Shown: positions 9,618-19,020, counted from the stretch's first letter. The stretch is 64,000 bases of DNA from Hymenobacter sp. 5317J-9 (GCF_022921075.1 NZ_CP095050.1:2170001-2234000), one strand, 5' to 3'. Notes: generated from the letters alone by a model not told the origin. Translations and numbers: made by a program.

Positions 9618-11540
9618 ATGGTTCACCATTTCCTGGCCAGCCCTTTCGCCGACGACGGCCGCGCCCCGCAGTTTGCGGCCGTGCTCGCCGCCCTGCAGGC
9701 CGACCCCACCGATTCGCTGCTGCTGGGCAATCTGGTGCTGGAAGACGACGCCGCCCCCATCGACGCCTTGGTGGTGCGGCCCCACAGCATCACGGTGCTG
9801 GTGCTGGTGCCCACCGGCGGCCGGCTCGGCATGCCGGCCCTGAGCTACGGGCACTGGCAGCTCGGCGGCGTCCCCCTGACTGGGGCCGTGGGGTTCGACA
9901 ACCCGTTTGAGCAGTTCGTAGCCCAGAAAGCGGCCGTGGCCGCCTGGCTGGGCGCCCGGTTCGGCGCCGACCAGGTCAACCTGAATTTTATCAGCGGGGT
10001 GGTGCTGTTTGGTGGGCCGGTGGCGTATGCGCCCGACGTCGAGCCCGCCCTCAACGAGGCGCCGGCCTTGTTTCAGCTGCTGGGCGAGCCCGCCGACCTG
10101 CCGCGCCGCTTGCGCCAGCTGGCCACCCCCGAAATTGAGCTGAGCGCCGCCGACCTGGCCGAGTGGGCCGCCGAGTGGGCCAGATTTGCCGCCACGGCAC
10201 CGGCGGGGCCGGAACAGGAGGCCACGCCGCATGGCCCGGCACCCGCCGCGTCCCGGCCCGGCGACGCCGTGCCCGCCGGCAATTTCCTGAGTCAGAAGGC
10301 GCGTTCCCTGTGGAACTGGCTGGGTGCAGCCGATGTGCCCGACGAGGACCCGGCCTACGGGGCCTACGATGCCGCCGCCGCCCGCCGCGAGGAAAAGCAG
10401 CGCCTCGAGGAGCTGCGCCGGCAAATGCAGGCCGACCTCAGCGGCCAGCTGCAAGCCCTGGAAGCCCGCGAGGCTGAGCGCGAACGCAGCATTGCCCAGC
10501 TCCGGGCCCAGCTGGCCCAGGCGCCCACCGTGGCCGCCGACGCCACGGCGCTGGTGTCGCGCCTCCACGCCGAAACCCGCGAAAAGGCGTCCCTCGAAGC
10601 TGCCATGCAAGCTTCCCGGGCTGAATCGGCTGCGCGCAACCGCGAGCTGGACGCCAAGATTCAGCAGCTGGGCCAGCTGCTGGAGCGGCTGAATACCCCA
10701 GTGGCTACTGCTACTGCGGCGCCCCAACCCGCAGGCGCCGCACCACCCGCGGCCCCGGCAACAGAGCCTTCGCAGCCAGCAAGGAAACAAACGGAAAGCC
10801 CTTCCTCTCACAAGTGGCAAAAGCTGGCCAAAGGCTACTGGCTGCATCTGTCGCGCGTAGTTCGCCAACGGCCCCGGGTCGCGGCGGTTGTCCTTTTATT
10901 ATGCGGGGTAGTAGCTTGGACACTAGGCCACCTCGGCGGCTCATCACCCGTGCCCTTTCAGGAAAACGGACGGTGGGGATACGCCGATGCCCAAGGCAAG
11001 GCGGTTATTCCGGCCCGTTTCACCACGGCCAGTCCTTTTCAGGCGGGTCGGGCCGTGGTAGCTCGGGACGGGGCCTTTGGCTTTCTCGACGAAGACGGCA
11101 AGGAAGTGGTGCCGCTGGCTTACGATGCGCTGAACCCCTATGCCGGCCGCTACGCGCGCGCGCGGGTGGGCGATGCCTACACTTATATCGATGAGGCCGG
11201 CGAGGAGTTCGACCACTACTACTTCAACGGGCTGGACTTTGCCGAAGGGTATGCCGCCGTGCTTGACCACCGCGGCTGGTACTACATCACCGGTCCCAAG
11301 GCGCCCGAAAAGCCGGTGCTGTTTAAAGAGGCCTATTCATTCACCGACGGGCTGGCCCGCGTGAGACTAGCCGATGGCTACACCTTTATTACGCCCGACT
11401 ACCTCGACGACCCGCAGGAAGGCACCGGGCCGTTCGGTCGCTACGAACTGGCTTCCGATTTTGCCGATGGGAAGGCCCAGGTCACCCAGCACGGCCGCCG
11501 CTTTCTGATTGATAAGCGTGGCGAAGAAATCAACGAATAA
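9618..11540 (+). CDS. NERD-like domain, coiled coil, TM helix and WG-repeat protein
   Basis: 640 aa from the ATG at 9618. Residues 1-190 resemble a nuclease-related (NERD) fold: LLLGNLVLEDDAAPIDALVV, then NPFEQFVAQKAAVAAWL and FISGVVLF. Where NERD proteins carry the E-x-K nuclease residues this one has VLVLVPTGG, so the site looks degenerate. Residues about 240-370 are a charged coiled coil (REEKQRLEELRRQ and similar). One TM helix lies near 425-445 (VLLLCGVVAWTLG). The C-terminal third holds WG repeats (NGRWGYADAQGKAVIPARF, DGAFGFLDEDGKEVVPL and more). Probably membrane-anchored; function unknown. The longer frame from 9438 overlaps the upstream gene and is rejected. Confidence 0.8.
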   Translation: MVHHFLASPFADDGRAPQFAAVLAALQADPTDSLLLGNLVLEDDAAPIDALVVRPHSITVLVLVPTGGRLGMPALSYGHWQLGGVPLTGAVGFDNPFEQFVAQKAAVAAWLGARFGADQVNLNFISGVVLFGGPVAYAPDVEPALNEAPALFQLLGEPADLPRRLRQLATPEIELSAADLAEWAAEWARFAATAPAGPEQEATPHGPAPAASRPGDAVPAGNFLSQKARSLWNWLGAADVPDEDPAYGAYDAAAARREEKQRLEELRRQMQADLSGQLQALEAREAERERSIAQLRAQLAQAPTVAADATALVSRLHAETREKASLEAAMQASRAESAARNRELDAKIQQLGQLLERLNTPVATATAAPQPAGAAPPAAPATEPSQPARKQTESPSSHKWQKLAKGYWLHLSRVVRQRPRVAAVVLLLCGVVAWTLGHLGGSSPVPFQENGRWGYADAQGKAVIPARFTTASPFQAGRAVVARDGAFGFLDEDGKEVVPLAYDALNPYAGRYARARVGDAYTYIDEAGEEFDHYYFNGLDFAEGYAAVLDHRGWYYITGPKAPEKPVLFKEAYSFTDGLARVRLADGYTFITPDYLDDPQEGTGPFGRYELASDFADGKAQVTQHGRRFLIDKRGEEINE

Positions 11541-11789
11541 AATTATGGGGTGGCCCATTCCACTTGGGCGCGCGTGTTGGGGTGGGCCAGCCATTACCTG
11601 AACTTGCTGAAATCCAACAGCCGCGCCGCCCGCGCAGGCTTACTGAATACTCTATTGCCTTAGCGAGAAGCAGGCCCGACAACGGTTTTTAGTAGGGGAG
11701 CAACAAAAATATTTTTCCGGAAACGATTGTGTTGTTGCCCTATCTCCCGCAAAACCCTTAGCTTGCGCCCCGCTTAACAGTAAAGTAAT

Positions 11790-13262
11790 ATGGAAGTTCT
11801 GAATTTGAAGTATCCTGCCATACGCAATTTTGTGGCCGGCAAACCCCTCGAAAATGCCTCTACGTCTGCGATGGACGTATTTAGCCCCCTCACGGGCGAG
11901 TTGATTTCCACGGTGCCGCTGAGCGGGGCCGAGGCGCTGAACGCCGCCGTGCAAGCCGCCAAGGCCGCCTTCCCGTCGTGGTCGGCCACGCCGATTAAGG
12001 AGCGGGTGCAGATTTTCTACCGCTACAAAACCTTGTTGGAGCGCGACATGAAAGCCTTGGCCGACCTCGTCCGCGAGGAAAACGGCAAAACCTACGACGA
12101 GGCCCGTGCCGAAGTCGAAAAAGCCATCGAGCTAACCGAGTTTGCCTGCTCCATGCCGCAGCTTATCCAAGGCGAGTTTCTGGAAGTGAGCAAGGGCGTG
12201 GAAGCCCGCGCCGAGCGCAAGCCGCTGGGTGTGGTGGCCAGCATCGCCCCGTTCAACTTCCCCAACATGGTGCCGCACTGGACCATCCCGAACGCCATTG
12301 TGCTCGGCAACACCATGATTCTGAAGCCTTCGGAGCAAGTGCCGCTGAGCGCCGTAAAAATTGCCGAGCTGCTAAAAGAAGCCGGCCTGCCCGACGGCGT
12401 GCTGAACGTGGTGAACGGCGACAAGGAAATCGTAGAAGCCATCTGCGACCATCCCGACATTCAGGCCGTGAGCTTCGTCGGCTCCACTAAAATTGCCAAG
12501 GCCGTGTACATCCGCGCCACCAGCAACCTCAAGCGCTGCGTGGCCCTCGGCGGCGCCAAAAACCACCTGATGGTGCTGCCCGACGCCCACCCCGACATGA
12601 CTGCCTCGAACGTGGCCGCCAGCATGTCGGGCTGCGCGGGCCAACGCTGCATGGCCGGCTCGACGATGGTGGGAGTGGGCCCGGTCGATGACATCGTGGC
12701 CAAAATTGTGGAAGAAGCCCGCAAGATTGTGGCCGGCCAGAACCTCGGCTCCGTCATCAGCAAGGAAGCCAAGGCGCGCATCGAACAGCACATCACCGAA
12801 GCCGAAGCGGCCGGCGCCAAAGTCCTGCTCGACGGCCGCAACGCCGTGGTGCCCGGCCACGAAGACGGTTATTACGTAGGCGCCACCGTCATCGATTACG
12901 TGACGCCTGATATGCGCATTGCCCAGGAGGAAGTGTTCGGCCCGGTGCTCGCCATCATGCGCACCAATACGCTGGACGAAGCCCTGGCCATCGAAAACGC
13001 CAACCCCTACGGCAACGCCGCCGCCGTGTTCACCAGCAGCGGCAGTAGCGCCCGCTACGTGATGGACCACGCCAACGCCGGCATGATTGGCGTGAACATC
13101 GGCGTGCCCGTGCCCCGCGAGCCCTTCTCCTTCGGCGGCTGGAACGAGTCGAAATTCGGCGCCTGCGACATCACGGGTAAGAGTTCGATTGAGTTCTGGA
13201 CGCAGTTGAAAAAGACCACGACCAAGTGGAACCCCGAGTCGCGGGTGAACTGGATGTCGTAG
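11790..13262 (+). CDS. mmsA: CoA-acylating methylmalonate-semialdehyde dehydrogenase
   Basis: 490 aa. Aldehyde dehydrogenase superfamily enzyme converting (methyl)malonate semialdehyde, NAD and CoA into propionyl- or acetyl-CoA plus CO2. The MMSDH-type active site SGCAGQRCMAGSTMVG is present, as is the PFNFPNMVPHWTIPNAI segment that marks this subfamily. Length is normal. It is the first gene of a same-strand cluster with aminotransferase, dihydropyrimidinase, ureidopropionase and PreTA, so it should perform the last step of uracil/thymine breakdown. It could also serve valine or inositol catabolism. Confidence 0.93.
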   Translation: MEVLNLKYPAIRNFVAGKPLENASTSAMDVFSPLTGELISTVPLSGAEALNAAVQAAKAAFPSWSATPIKERVQIFYRYKTLLERDMKALADLVREENGKTYDEARAEVEKAIELTEFACSMPQLIQGEFLEVSKGVEARAERKPLGVVASIAPFNFPNMVPHWTIPNAIVLGNTMILKPSEQVPLSAVKIAELLKEAGLPDGVLNVVNGDKEIVEAICDHPDIQAVSFVGSTKIAKAVYIRATSNLKRCVALGGAKNHLMVLPDAHPDMTASNVAASMSGCAGQRCMAGSTMVGVGPVDDIVAKIVEEARKIVAGQNLGSVISKEAKARIEQHITEAEAAGAKVLLDGRNAVVPGHEDGYYVGATVIDYVTPDMRIAQEEVFGPVLAIMRTNTLDEALAIENANPYGNAAAVFTSSGSSARYVMDHANAGMIGVNIGVPVPREPFSFGGWNESKFGACDITGKSSIEFWTQLKKTTTKWNPESRVNWMS

Positions 13263-13270
13263 GGCCGGAA

Positions 13271-13385
13271 CTGTCATCCTGAGCGCAGCGAAGGACCTTA
13301 AGACAGCTGAACAGTTTAAAGTAAATAATTAAGCGGGCAAGCGACGCGGGCGTGAAAAGGTCCTTCGCTGCGCTCAGGATGACAG
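13271..13385. repeat. Dispersed extragenic palindrome, family B, copy 1
   Basis: Perfect 29-bp arms (13271-13299 and 13357-13385) with core CCTGAGCGCAGCGAAGGACC and a 57-bp AT-richer loop. It sits between mmsA and the aminotransferase gene. A second copy, with longer arms, is nested in another element at 58959-59044. Confidence 0.92.
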
Positions 13386-13410
13386 ACGGATTCAACGTCA
13401 CTCCCAACCC

Positions 13411-14763
13411 ATGGAAACCACCTTCGCCACCGACAAAGACCAAATCCTGCACGACAACCTCGACCACACCCTCTTCTCGTGGTCGAAGCAAACGGGCCTG
13501 AACCCCATCAACGCCGAGCGCGCCGAAGGCGTGTACGTGTACGACCGGGATGGCAAGCGCTACATCGACTTCTCTGCCCAGCTCATGAACGTGAACATCG
13601 GCCACGGCGACCAACGCGTGACCGAAGCCGTGGCCGCCCAGATGCGTGAGCTCAGCTACGTGTACCCCGGCATGATTACCAAGGCCCGTGGCGACCTCGG
13701 CCGGCGCCTGGCCGAAATCACTGCGCCCAACCTCACCAAGGCGTTTTTCACGCTGGGCGGGGCCGAGGCCATCGAAAACGCCATCAAGCTGGCGCGGGTG
13801 TACACCGGCCGCCACAAGATTGTGTCGCTGTACCAGTCGTTTCACGGGGCCAGCTACGGCGCCATGAGCGTGGGCGGCGACCCCCGCAAATTCGCCGTCG
13901 ATTCGCAGGCCATGCCCGGCACGGTACACGTCGAAAACCCCTACTTCTACCGCTGCCCCTGGCACTCCGAAACGCCCGAGCAGTGCGCCCAGCGCGCCGC
14001 CGATGCCATGGAGCGCATCATCGGCTACGAAAACCCCGGCAGCGTGGCCGCCATCATCATGGAGGGCGAGTCGGGCACCTCGGGCTGCATCAAGTACCCG
14101 CCCGGCTACTGGACGCGGGTGCGCGAAATCTGCGACAAGTACGGCATCCTGCTCATTGCTGATGAAGTGATGTCGGGTTTCGGCCGCACCGGCAAGTGGT
14201 TCGGCTCCGACCACCACAATGTCAAAATCGACATCATGTGCATGGCCAAGGGCATCACCGCCGGCTACCTGCCCCTGGGCGCGGTGATGGTAGACGAAGC
14301 CATTGCCAAATCGTTCGACGACAAGCCCCTGCCGCTCGGCCTCACGTACTCGGCCCACCCGGTTTCGTGCGCCGCCGCCGTGGCTGTGCTCGACATCTAC
14401 GAGACTGACAACCTTCTCGAAAACACCGTGGAAATGGGCAAGTACATGGACGAGCAGGTGGCCCAGCTCATGCGCCACCACCCCAGCATCGGCGACTGGC
14501 GCAACACCGGCCTCTTCGGCTGCATCGAGCTGGTGAAGAACCGCGACACCAAGGAGCCCATGGCTCCCTGGAATGCCACGCCCGCCCAAATGGACATCAT
14601 GAACCAGGTGGCCGCCAAAATCCGCGAGATGGGCATGTACACCTTCGTGCGCTGGAACTATATATTCATCTGTCCCCCACTGAGCATCAATAAGGAGGAA
14701 ATTGACGAGGGCTTGGCCATCATTTCGGAAGCCATCAGCATTGCGGATAAGTACGTGTACTAA
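13411..14763 (+). CDS. Class III PLP omega-aminotransferase (probably beta-alanine/beta-aminoisobutyrate)
   Basis: 450 aa. Fold-type I, class III aminotransferase. Visible are the glycine-rich PLP phosphate loop (LGGAEAIENAIK), the Asp of LLIADEVMSGFGRTG, and the PLP lysine in MAKGITAGYLPLG. Members transfer the amino group of omega-amino acids such as beta-alanine or taurine to pyruvate or 2-oxoglutarate. Placement between MMSDH and dihydropyrimidinase makes beta-alanine and 3-aminoisobutyrate the likely donors, giving malonate or methylmalonate semialdehyde. Substrate is inferred from context. Confidence 0.9.
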   Translation: METTFATDKDQILHDNLDHTLFSWSKQTGLNPINAERAEGVYVYDRDGKRYIDFSAQLMNVNIGHGDQRVTEAVAAQMRELSYVYPGMITKARGDLGRRLAEITAPNLTKAFFTLGGAEAIENAIKLARVYTGRHKIVSLYQSFHGASYGAMSVGGDPRKFAVDSQAMPGTVHVENPYFYRCPWHSETPEQCAQRAADAMERIIGYENPGSVAAIIMEGESGTSGCIKYPPGYWTRVREICDKYGILLIADEVMSGFGRTGKWFGSDHHNVKIDIMCMAKGITAGYLPLGAVMVDEAIAKSFDDKPLPLGLTYSAHPVSCAAAVAVLDIYETDNLLENTVEMGKYMDEQVAQLMRHHPSIGDWRNTGLFGCIELVKNRDTKEPMAPWNATPAQMDIMNQVAAKIREMGMYTFVRWNYIFICPPLSINKEEIDEGLAIISEAISIADKYVY

Positions 14764-14808
14764 CGGCAGTCGATTAGCTAATTATAGCTTTTCATCGGAT
14801 ACCAAGTG

Positions 14809-15138
14809 ATGCGTGGATTATTATTAATTCTTTTGTTAGTGATAACAGCAGTTGATAATAAAGCAGCAGCGCAAATGGCTGAGGGCTGGACAGAAGCTAA
14901 GGCTGCCAGAGTAGCTAAAAAGCAGTTGGTTTACTTATGGATTGGCAATGGCTGCTCTGAAGATGCGGCTTCCAAATATGGTTTTAAGTTTCGAAACATC
15001 GGCTGTGTTGCGTTTCCAAAGCATATTTGGCATAATAGAGTCACGGTTCTAAGAATTAACCTAGTCTACGGTTGGCGGTGGTTCGAAAAGCACCGGCTTG
15101 AAATTGCTTACGGACCAGAATATAAAGGCATGGAATAA
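14809..15138 (+). CDS. Small exported ORFan inside the pyrimidine cluster
   Basis: 109 aa from ATG 14809 (a GTG directly before it is less likely). An N-terminal signal peptide (MRGLLLILLLVITAVDNKAAAQ) precedes a basic, aromatic domain: KKQLVYLWIGNGCSED, FKFRNIGCVAF, NRVTVLRINLVYGWRWFEKH, EIAYGPEYKG. Two cysteines could form a disulfide. I do not recognise a characterised family. The gene is visibly more AT-rich than its neighbours and lies between aminotransferase and dihydropyrimidinase genes with short spacers (45 and 39 bp). It may be a lineage-specific insertion; no role in pyrimidine breakdown is implied. Confidence 0.65.
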   Translation: MRGLLLILLLVITAVDNKAAAQMAEGWTEAKAARVAKKQLVYLWIGNGCSEDAASKYGFKFRNIGCVAFPKHIWHNRVTVLRINLVYGWRWFEKHRLEIAYGPEYKGME

Positions 15139-15177
15139 CTGTTTTACAGTTCGCAATTCCCATTGACATTGAAAAAC

Positions 15178-16548
15178 ATGGTGATACTAAAAAACGGCCG
15201 CGTCGTCACCGCCGATTCGGACGCCGTCTGCGATATCCTGATTGAAGGCGAAACCATCGTGTCCATCGGCCGCAACTTGTCGACCGAGGGGGCGGAGGTG
15301 ATTGACTGCACCGGCAAGCTGGTGATGCCTGGCGGCATCGACCCGCACGTGCACCTGGAAATGCCCTTCATGGGCACCTTCAGCTCCGATACCTACGAAA
15401 CCGGCACCCGCGCCGCCCTACACGGCGGTACCACTACCGTCATCGACTTCATTCTGCAAAAGCAGGGCAATTCGTTGCGCGCCGCCTTTGAGGAGTGGAG
15501 CGGCCGGGCCAGCGGCAACGCCGTGGGCGACTACAGCTTCCACATGGCCGTGACGGATTTCAACCCTAGCACCAAGGAGGAAATCAAGGACATGGTGGCC
15601 GAGGGCATCACGTCTTTCAAAACATTCATGGCCTACAAGGGCGCGCTCATGATTGACGACGCGCAGATGGTGGGCCTGATGCAGGAAGTGAAAAAGCACG
15701 GTGGCCTTGTGACGGCCCACGCCACCAACGGCGACATGATTGACACGCTCATCGCCCAGCATCGGGCGCAGGGCAAGCTCACGCCGCTCTATCACTACCT
15801 CTCGCAGCCCGAAGTAACCGAGGCCGAAGCGTCAGGACGATTCGCCGACATCGCCAACTACACCGGCGTGAACGCCTACATCGTGCACCTCACCTGCGAG
15901 GGCGCCCTCAACCAAGTACGCCGCGCCACCGAGCGCAACCAGCGCGTGCTGGTCGAAACCTGCATTCAATACCTAGTGCTGGATGCCTCACTGTACGAAG
16001 ACGAAGCCAATGGCGCGAAGTGGGTGATGTCGCCCCCATTGCGTGAGAAAAAGGACCAGGCTACGCTCTGGGCCGGTATCAACCAAGGCCTCGTGAACGT
16101 GGTGGGTACCGACCACTGCCCCTTCATGTGGGAGCAGAAGCTGATGGGCAAGGACGATTTCTCCAAGATTCCGAACGGTCACCCGGCCATCGAGCACCGC
16201 ATGGAACTGCTGTTTTCGGAAGGGGTGAACACCGGCAAAATCACGCCGCAGAAATTTGTGGAAGTGACCTCGACCAACGCCGCCAAAATATTCGGCATGT
16301 TCCCACGCAAAGGCACCATCAGCATTGGCGCCGACGCAGATTTAGTTATTTTCGACCCAAAGAAAAAGCACACCATTTCGGCCAGCACTCACCATATGAA
16401 CTGCGATTACTCGGCCTACGAAGGCTGGGATCTGACCGGCAAAATTGACACCGTGCTGTTGCGTGGAAAAGTAGCCGTCGACGCTGGTGAAACGAAGGTT
16501 TCAAAAGGTTACGGGCAGTTCATCAAGCGCAGCAAAACGAATATCTAG
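15178..16548 (+). CDS. hydA: Dihydropyrimidinase (D-hydantoinase)
   Basis: 456 aa from ATG 15178, which gives the family's standard start (ILKNGRVVTADSD); the TTG at 15163 is rejected. Cyclic amidohydrolase that opens dihydrouracil/dihydrothymine to N-carbamoyl-beta-alanine or the methyl homologue. Dinuclear zinc ligands visible: H57 and H59 (GIDPHVHLEMPF), the lysine K154 that is carbamylated (FKTFMAYKG), His in THATNGD and HLTCEGAL, and Asp in GTDHCPF. Product is the substrate of the next gene. Confidence 0.95.
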   Translation: MVILKNGRVVTADSDAVCDILIEGETIVSIGRNLSTEGAEVIDCTGKLVMPGGIDPHVHLEMPFMGTFSSDTYETGTRAALHGGTTTVIDFILQKQGNSLRAAFEEWSGRASGNAVGDYSFHMAVTDFNPSTKEEIKDMVAEGITSFKTFMAYKGALMIDDAQMVGLMQEVKKHGGLVTAHATNGDMIDTLIAQHRAQGKLTPLYHYLSQPEVTEAEASGRFADIANYTGVNAYIVHLTCEGALNQVRRATERNQRVLVETCIQYLVLDASLYEDEANGAKWVMSPPLREKKDQATLWAGINQGLVNVVGTDHCPFMWEQKLMGKDDFSKIPNGHPAIEHRMELLFSEGVNTGKITPQKFVEVTSTNAAKIFGMFPRKGTISIGADADLVIFDPKKKHTISASTHHMNCDYSAYEGWDLTGKIDTVLLRGKVAVDAGETKVSKGYGQFIKRSKTNI

Positions 16549-16563
16549 CACGAGTAAAACCGC

Positions 16564-16675
16564 ACGTCATTCCGAGCGAAGCCGAAGAATCTCGCGTGTG
16601 GCAGTAATTCAATCGTCGCAACGTCAATGATTAGTGAAAGCACGCGAGATTCCTCGGCTTCGCTCGGAATGACGT
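16564..16675. repeat. Dispersed extragenic palindrome, variant of families A/B
   Basis: Arms of about 35 bp (from 16564 and to 16675) with core TCATTCCGAGCGAAGCCGAA, one mismatch, and a 42-bp AT-richer loop. It lies between dihydropyrimidinase and beta-ureidopropionase genes. The motif differs from family A (CATGCTGAGCGCAGTCGAAG) but has the same layout. Confidence 0.88.
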
Positions 16676-16714
16676 TAAAAATCAATAGTCACAACTCACC
16701 CCACCAACCCTAAA

Positions 16715-17581
16715 ATGCCCAGAATTATTAAATCCGGTCTCATCCAGATGAGCTTGCCGATGACCGAAGGCGAAGGCTCCATCGAGGAAATCAAGGAAGC
16801 CATGGTGCAAAAGCACATTCCGCTCATTGAAGAAGCCGGCCGCAAGGGCGTGCAGATTCTGTGTTTGCAGGAAATCTTCAATACCCCGTATTTCTGCCCC
16901 GGCCAGGACAAAGCCTGGTACGCCTCGGCCGAAGCCGTGCCCGGCCCCACCACCGAGCGCATGGCCGAATACGCCAAGAAATACAACATGGTGATGATTG
17001 TGCCCGTGTACGAGCGCGAGTCGGCCGGTTTCCTTTACAACACGGCCGCTGTGATTGACGCCGACGGCACCTACCTTGGCAAGTACCGCAAAAACCACAT
17101 CCCGCACACCACCGGCTTCTGGGAGAAATTCTTCTTCAAGCCCGGCAACATGGGCTACCCCGTGTTCCAGACGAAGTATGCCAAAGTGGGCGTCTACATC
17201 TGCTACGACCGCCATTTTCCCGACGGCGCCCGCATCCTGGGCCTGAACGGCGCCGAAATCGTGTACAACCCCTCGGCCACCGTGGCCGGCCTCTCGCAGT
17301 ACCTCTGGAAGCTGGAGCAGCCCGCGCACGCGGCCGCCAATGGCTATTTCATGGGCTGCATCAACCGCGTGGGCGAGGAGAAACCCTGGAACCTGGGCCG
17401 CTTCTACGGCACCAGCTACTTCGTGGACCCGCGCGGTCAAATCATCGCCGAAGCCGACGAGTACAAGGACGAGCTGCTCATCGCCGAATTCGACCTCGAC
17501 ATGATTGACGAGGTGCGCAACACCTGGCAGTTCTTCCGCGACCGTCGCCCGGAAACCTACGAGAAGCTGGTAGAACTGTAG
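16715..17581 (+). CDS. Beta-ureidopropionase / N-carbamoyl-beta-alanine amidohydrolase
   Basis: 288 aa nitrilase-superfamily hydrolase that releases ammonia and CO2 from N-carbamoyl-beta-alanine. The catalytic triad is clear: E53 in LCLQEIFNTPYF, K126 in KYRKNHIPH, and C163 in GVYICYDRHFPDGAR. This sequence pattern (with NTPYFCP and HFPDGAR) matches the N-carbamoylputrescine/ureidopropionase branch; location right after dihydropyrimidinase favours the pyrimidine role. A terminator follows at 17597. Confidence 0.92.
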   Translation: MPRIIKSGLIQMSLPMTEGEGSIEEIKEAMVQKHIPLIEEAGRKGVQILCLQEIFNTPYFCPGQDKAWYASAEAVPGPTTERMAEYAKKYNMVMIVPVYERESAGFLYNTAAVIDADGTYLGKYRKNHIPHTTGFWEKFFFKPGNMGYPVFQTKYAKVGVYICYDRHFPDGARILGLNGAEIVYNPSATVAGLSQYLWKLEQPAHAAANGYFMGCINRVGEEKPWNLGRFYGTSYFVDPRGQIIAEADEYKDELLIAEFDLDMIDEVRNTWQFFRDRRPETYEKLVEL

Positions 17582-17596
17582 GCGCTTGGCTGACAT

Positions 17597-17640
17597 AAAA
17601 ACGGTCATGCGAAGGATAGTCGGAGCATGACCGTTTTTTA
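17597..17640 (+). terminator. Terminator within the pyrimidine cluster
   Basis: Stem AAACGGTCATGC (17599-17610) with GCATGACCGTTT (17625-17636) followed by T run; it is near-symmetrical. It separates the ureidopropionase gene from preT, implying at least two transcription units. Confidence 0.82.
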
Positions 17641-17648
17641 TTTCCTAA

Positions 17649-17656
17649 TAATTTCG
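17649..17656 (+). promoter_or_regulatory. Candidate -7 box for preT-preA
   Basis: TAATTTCG matches TAnnTTTG at seven of eight positions, lies directly after the terminator and 16 bp before the preT ATG. No clear -33 TTG element is seen. Confidence 0.4.
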
Positions 17657-17671
17657 AATTAACCTGCCCCA

Positions 17672-18997
17672 ATGGCTGAATTTTCTACACCCACCACCGA
17701 GCAGCAATTCGCGGAAAACTTCGCGCAATTGAAACCGGTGATGAACCGCACCGAGGCGCTCTACGAAAGCTCCCGCTGCCTGTTTTGCTTCGATGCGCCG
17801 TGTATAAAAGCGTGCCCGTCGGGGATTGATATTCCGCAGTTTATCCGGCAAATAAATTCGGGCAATGACACTGGCGCGGCGCGTACGATTTACGAGGCTA
17901 ATTACTTCGGCAACGCCTGCGGCAAGGTGTGCCCTACCGAAGTGCTCTGCGAAGGCGCCTGCGTGTACAACTTGCAAGAGGTGAAGCCGATTGAAATCGG
18001 TCGCCTGCAGAGCTACGCGACTACGAAGGCCATCAAAAGTGGAAAAAAACTGTTTGGTCCCGGTGAGGATAATGGCAAGAAAGTAGCCGTTATTGGAGCT
18101 GGCCCGGCGGGTATATCCGCTGCCTGTGAGCTGCGGACGCTCGGCTACGAAGTCGATGTTTTTGAGGCTAAAGCCCAGCCATCGGGTCTGACGGTGTACG
18201 GGGTTGCCCCGTATAAAATCACCAACGAGGAAACCCTGGCCGAAATGGCGTATTTGCAGTCGCAATTTGGCTACAACGTGCATTTCAATTCTGCTATTTC
18301 GTCGCGCGATGAATTGGCCGGATTAGAAAATAAATACGACGCTATTTTCCTAGGTATCGGTTTGGGTAAAACCAACGAATTGGGATTGCCCGGCGAGGAT
18401 AAAATAAACTGCACCGGCGCGGTGGAGTTTATTGCCGAATTGCGTCAGCACCATCACGAAGTGGCAGTGGGGCGCAAGGTAATTGTGCTCGGCGGTGGCA
18501 ACACGGCCATGGATGCGGCTTCGGAATCGTCGCGCCTTGGGGCTGAGAACGTAATTCTGGCTTATCGCCGTGCCAAGGAAGAAATGGGCGCTTACGAATT
18601 CGAGTACGACCTGGCCAAAGGGGTAGGGGTGAAGGGCTTGTTCAACGTGGCGCCGGTGGAAATTACCGGCAATGGCTACGTGGCGGGCGTGAAATTTATT
18701 CGCACTGAAACCAAGGATGGCCGCGTGCAGGAAATTGCCGGCTCTGAATTTATCGAGCCGTGCGACATGGTGATTAAAGCCACGGGACAGGCTAAGCAAA
18801 CGGAATTTTTGAATTTAATTCCGGGGTTGAAGCTGGATAACAAAGGCCGCATCATAGCCAACGCCCATACCGGGCAAACGTCGAACCCGAAATACTTCGC
18901 TTCCGGCGATGCCTGGAACGGCGGTGCCGAAGTGGTGAACGCGGCGGCCGAAGCCAAGCTCACGGCGCGCGGTATTCACGCCTATTTGAGCAAGTAA
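17672..18997 (+). CDS. preT: NAD-dependent dihydropyrimidine dehydrogenase subunit PreT
   Basis: 441 aa. FAD/NAD subunit related to glutamate synthase small subunit; with PreA it reduces uracil and thymine to the 5,6-dihydro forms. The N-terminal Fe-S region has cysteines in CLFCFDAPCIKACPSG and CGKVCPTEVLCEGAC. The FAD Rossmann motif is VIGAGPAGISAACELR (near residue 130) and the NAD(P) motif is VLGGGNTAMDAA. C-terminal FAD motif includes FASGDAWNGGAEVVNA. It is transcribed with preA, 137 bp apart, with a palindrome in the gap. Confidence 0.94.
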   Translation: MAEFSTPTTEQQFAENFAQLKPVMNRTEALYESSRCLFCFDAPCIKACPSGIDIPQFIRQINSGNDTGAARTIYEANYFGNACGKVCPTEVLCEGACVYNLQEVKPIEIGRLQSYATTKAIKSGKKLFGPGEDNGKKVAVIGAGPAGISAACELRTLGYEVDVFEAKAQPSGLTVYGVAPYKITNEETLAEMAYLQSQFGYNVHFNSAISSRDELAGLENKYDAIFLGIGLGKTNELGLPGEDKINCTGAVEFIAELRQHHHEVAVGRKVIVLGGGNTAMDAASESSRLGAENVILAYRRAKEEMGAYEFEYDLAKGVGVKGLFNVAPVEITGNGYVAGVKFIRTETKDGRVQEIAGSEFIEPCDMVIKATGQAKQTEFLNLIPGLKLDNKGRIIANAHTGQTSNPKYFASGDAWNGGAEVVNAAAEAKLTARGIHAYLSK

Positions 18998-19020
18998 TTC
19001 ACGTTCGCAACCAAAAGGCA

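Noticed and set aside
13171..14589. 472-codon minus-strand frame over the aminotransferase
   Set aside because: It reads through a family B palindrome and is antisense to a clear class III aminotransferase.
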